This document shows positions 61,779-64,000 of a DNA stretch of 64,000 bases, piece after piece. Numbering within the stretch: the stretch's first letter is position 1; each line of letters begins with the position of its first letter. Where the stretch lies: the NCBI GenBank assembly GCA_030646295.1, contig JAUSND010000024.1, positions 124,001-188,000 of the forward strand. The letters run 5' to 3'. The notes under the pieces were generated by a model, which was given only the letters and a program-made list of their open reading frames with translations, was not told the DNA's origin and made no database searches. This stretch comes from Moraxellaceae bacterium. GTDB lineage: Bacteria > Pseudomonadota > Gammaproteobacteria > Pseudomonadales > Moraxellaceae. The position numbers were made by a program, and so were the translations under genes.

Positions 61779-61990
61779 AAGGAGATCACCCCCGGAACCC
61801 GGCGGCGCCCAATTGCAGGAAGGCAAAGGGGCGCGAAGTTTACGCGAAACCGCCCCCCACAACAAGGGAATCCACCCGTCTGACCGCCGGGCAGCAGCCG
61901 CATGAATGATTGAAGCCACCCTCCCCCTCGGCTAAGATGCAGGCAGACCTGTATCAAAATTACAACAACAGGCAGGAAACCGGGTGCACC

Positions 61991-62626
61991 ATGAAACCGC
62001 TTTCATCCTTTATCAAGCTGGCGATAGTTGCTCTGGCCATAGGGTCGGCGCCGCTGCATGCCACACCGGATGAAGAAGGGCGCCCACGGCTGGACCAGTT
62101 CTCCTCTTATGATGCCTTCATGCAGGCAATGGTGGCGTGGGAGTCCCGCCCGGCCCAGCCTCAGGCAATCAAAAGCCAGACTGCAGCAACGACGCCCCGC
62201 CTTCCAGCCACCCGGCCAATCCCGGTGCCCGAAGGCGTAGACCCCACCAGCGAATCCGCCCCGCCCCCCCTGGCCATCACCGGGCCGGAGGATCTGGACA
62301 CCGCAGTAGAGCTGGCCAAGGACATTTCCCACCCGGACTACACTGCCCCGGTTCGCTACAACCGCTCGACCCACATCAGCTTTCCCCTGCCGTCGATTGA
62401 TGGCAGCGACATGAGCCAGGCCAGCATCCCGAATGGCCTTCAGGTAAAGAAGCCAGTTGTGATGGTGGATGACAAATCGCAGGACGCAATTGACCAGCAG
62501 ATGACGCTGGAAGCACTGACCAAAATGAATGAGTCGTCAAAGGGTGTGGCACCGGAAACCTTTGCCGGCATGAGTATCGGCCCGCGTAACGGGCCAAGTC
62601 ATATTGTAATAGATACAACCAATTAG
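61991..62626 (+). CDS. Secreted protein of unknown function, first of two tandem paralogues
   Basis: The 211-residue protein has a signal peptide (cleavage near residue 25) followed by RPRLDQFSSYDAFMQAMVAW at residues 31-50. A Pro-rich linker follows, then DLDTAVELAKD (about residue 101) and SFPLPSIDGSDMSQASIPNG (about 130). The RPxL..SSY..F..A, L..A..LA.D and SFP...ID..D..Q.S elements recur in the next gene, so they are related. ATG at 61991 directly precedes the signal peptide. No known family recognised. Confidence 0.7.
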   Translation: MKPLSSFIKLAIVALAIGSAPLHATPDEEGRPRLDQFSSYDAFMQAMVAWESRPAQPQAIKSQTAATTPRLPATRPIPVPEGVDPTSESAPPPLAITGPEDLDTAVELAKDISHPDYTAPVRYNRSTHISFPLPSIDGSDMSQASIPNGLQVKKPVVMVDDKSQDAIDQQMTLEALTKMNESSKGVAPETFAGMSIGPRNGPSHIVIDTTN

Positions 62627-62721
62627 GCCGGCAACGGCACCATGCAAAAGACCACACATGATGGTCTGACAAAACAATAAGGATGCCGCCGGCTTAACGA
62701 GCGGACCGAAGAGGGGGTTAC

Positions 62722-64000
62722 ATGAAGATCAACAACGGCACGCCATCTGTTGCCTTGCTCGCCCTGCTGATCAGCAGCAGTGCGCTGGCAAATGCCGAGC
62801 GCCCCCAGCTCAAGGATTACAGCTCCTACACCGATTTCCTGCGCGCCGTCGTCGACTACACCAAGAACGATGGTGAAATGCCCGCCAGCGAACAGCAATG
62901 CCGCGATGGTGAAAGCAGCGAGGGCGGCTCGTCTGTCGAGAAAAAGAACGCCTGCAACCAGAAAGAAGTCACAACCGAAGCCCGGCTGCTGGATACAGGC
63001 GCTGCAAATGGCTCCGACACTGACCCGATGATTGATGGCTCCGCTTCTGCTGAGGGAAGTGACGAGCTTGACGGCCTGAGTGGCGCAGAAGGTGCTGACC
63101 AGGCCGGGCTCGCTGAAATGGACAGTGCCGACATGGGCGACCCGGACAGCGCAGGGGTTGCCGCCAGCGCTGGTGGCTCAGGCCCTGCCGGCGACCAGGC
63201 CAGTAACGCGACGGGCGACAGCCTTGAGCAGGCCATTGATCTGGCCCGCGACGGCCTCAATCCGGTTTATGTCGATCCGTCCAACACGCGTACCACCTTC
63301 AGCAGCTTCCCGATGGAGCCCATCGACTCCGGCGATCTTGCCCAGGTCAGCCTGATTGATGCCCTCAGCGGCCTGACAATGAGCACGCGGGACCCAAGGA
63401 TTCGTCTCAACATCAACCCCTCCAACCTCACCAATCCCGCAGCGGTCGCCGACGCCCGCCAGGGTGCAGAAGACTACGAGCTTGCTCTTGAGCCGTTTGC
63501 CGTGCAGCAGGAACTGCTCGCCACCTATCTCAACTTCGACAACAACAACTTTGTCTGGACGACCGACGGCAATTACTACTCCATTGTTTATGCCAATCCT
63601 GCCTACATTGGCGAGGACGGCGTAAGACTCGAGTTCTCCAGCCAGTCATCCGTGCGCGTTGCCATTGTGGACAGCGACGGCTTCACCGGCTCCCGCTCTG
63701 CCGGCGCTGTGGTAATTGATCCGCTCAACATCAAGACCAACACGATTGTCGCCAGCCTGTTTGCTGTCGAAGACAATGGTGAGCCCGGCCTGCTCGCCAA
63801 AGTGGACATCACGGACGGCATCGAAATTGACCTTGGCAACACCAAGGTGGGTGTTGCCACCGCAACACGCAACAGCGATGGCGGCTGGAATATCGGACGG
63901 GTCAAGAACTTCCTGTACTTCGGTGCCGACTCAAAACTGTCCATCCTGATGGAATCACCAATGGAAGTGCTGGTGACCAATCCCACCAACGGCACCAATA
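62722..64000 (+). CDS. Secreted acidic protein, second tandem paralogue (runs off window)
   Basis: The frame is open from ATG at 62722 to the window end: 426 codons with no stop. It has a signal peptide (cleavage near residue 24), RPQLKDYSSYTDFLRAVV (about 27-44), two cysteines in a charged stretch, then an acidic Gly/Ser/Ala/Asp-rich linker (about 90-165). It resumes similarity to the upstream gene at SLEQAIDLARD (about 167) and SFPMEPIDSGDLAQVS (about 194). The remainder is strand-rich with repeating VRLEFSSQSSVRVAIV and TNTIVASLFAV, as in surface or filament-type beta proteins. GAGGGGG precedes the ATG. No family recognised; 3' end missing. Confidence 0.75.
   Translation, partial: MKINNGTPSVALLALLISSSALANAERPQLKDYSSYTDFLRAVVDYTKNDGEMPASEQQCRDGESSEGGSSVEKKNACNQKEVTTEARLLDTGAANGSDTDPMIDGSASAEGSDELDGLSGAEGADQAGLAEMDSADMGDPDSAGVAASAGGSGPAGDQASNATGDSLEQAIDLARDGLNPVYVDPSNTRTTFSSFPMEPIDSGDLAQVSLIDALSGLTMSTRDPRIRLNINPSNLTNPAAVADARQGAEDYELALEPFAVQQELLATYLNFDNNNFVWTTDGNYYSIVYANPAYIGEDGVRLEFSSQSSVRVAIVDSDGFTGSRSAGAVVIDPLNIKTNTIVASLFAVEDNGEPGLLAKVDITDGIEIDLGNTKVGVATATRNSDGGWNIGRVKNFLYFGADSKLSILMESPMEVLVTNPTNGTN

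Overview
The window is ordinary, densely packed chromosome of a GC-rich gammaproteobacterium. Gene content and order recall the Pseudomonadales/Oceanospirillales: glnE-ilvE beside a lipopolysaccharide (LPS) locus, a Vfr-like CRP next to trp genes, amgK-murU, lptD-surA-pdxA-rsmA-apaGH, and rpsU-yqeY-dnaG-rpoD. A bacterial acyl-CoA-binding protein and a GMC oxidoreductase/short-chain dehydrogenase operon make an Alcanivorax-like marine bacterium my best guess. That is inference from gene content, not a database result. I see no rRNA, CRISPR array, insertion sequence, integrase or prophage.

Layout. 1-6.2 kb: cell-surface glycan locus with the end of a glycosyltransferase, an O-antigen-ligase-type membrane protein, and an opposing overlapping operon of two ELM1-family proteins, a polysaccharide deacetylase and two glycosyltransferases. 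6.3-14.4 kb: nitrogen and amino-acid metabolism (ilvE, glnE, glnA with a sigma-54/NtrC-type control region), then a TusA-like protein and a THUMP-less ThiI-like PP-loop enzyme. 14.4-23 kb: hinT, coq7, a lipoprotein, OsmC, CRP/Vfr, then trpCDGE read leftwards behind a trp leader peptide, with gph and rpe. 23-31.7 kb: peptidoglycan recycling (amgK, murU) and the rightward lptD-surA-pdxA-rsmA-apaG-apaH series. 31.7-38 kb: EamA transporter with a possible attenuator leader, cca, folM, a thioesterase, folK, folB, plsY, tsaD. 38-43 kb: macromolecular synthesis operon rpsU-yqeY-dnaG-rpoD, then an unknown polytopic membrane protein. 44-48.6 kb: tRNA(CAU) and a TetR-controlled SDR/GMC operon. 48.8-57.6 kb: acyl-CoA-binding protein, a small secreted Cys-containing protein, hydroxypyruvate-isomerase-type genes, a LON-domain protein, a patatin/outer-membrane-barrel protein, radA. 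57.6-61.8 kb: alr, dnaB and the rpsF-priB-rpsR-rplI ribosomal operon. 61.9-64 kb: two tandem related secreted proteins of unknown function, the second cut by the window edge.

Most of the window is housekeeping. The points worth a second look are regulatory or unassigned: a 31-codon ORF ending just before an intrinsic terminator ahead of the EamA gene; a trp leader peptide with three Trp codons in its last six; an NtrC/sigma-54 architecture with extra palindromes ahead of glnA; a duplicated start region at tsaD that creates a tiny overlapping ORF; the ThiI-like/TusA-like pair; the paired ELM1 proteins; and the tandem secreted paralogues at the right edge. I found no clearly new defence or mobile system. 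No intergenic stretch exceeds 300 bases; the longest (48578-48854, 49113-49359, 61729-61990, 12303-12536) are covered by the regulatory entries or hold nothing else I can support.
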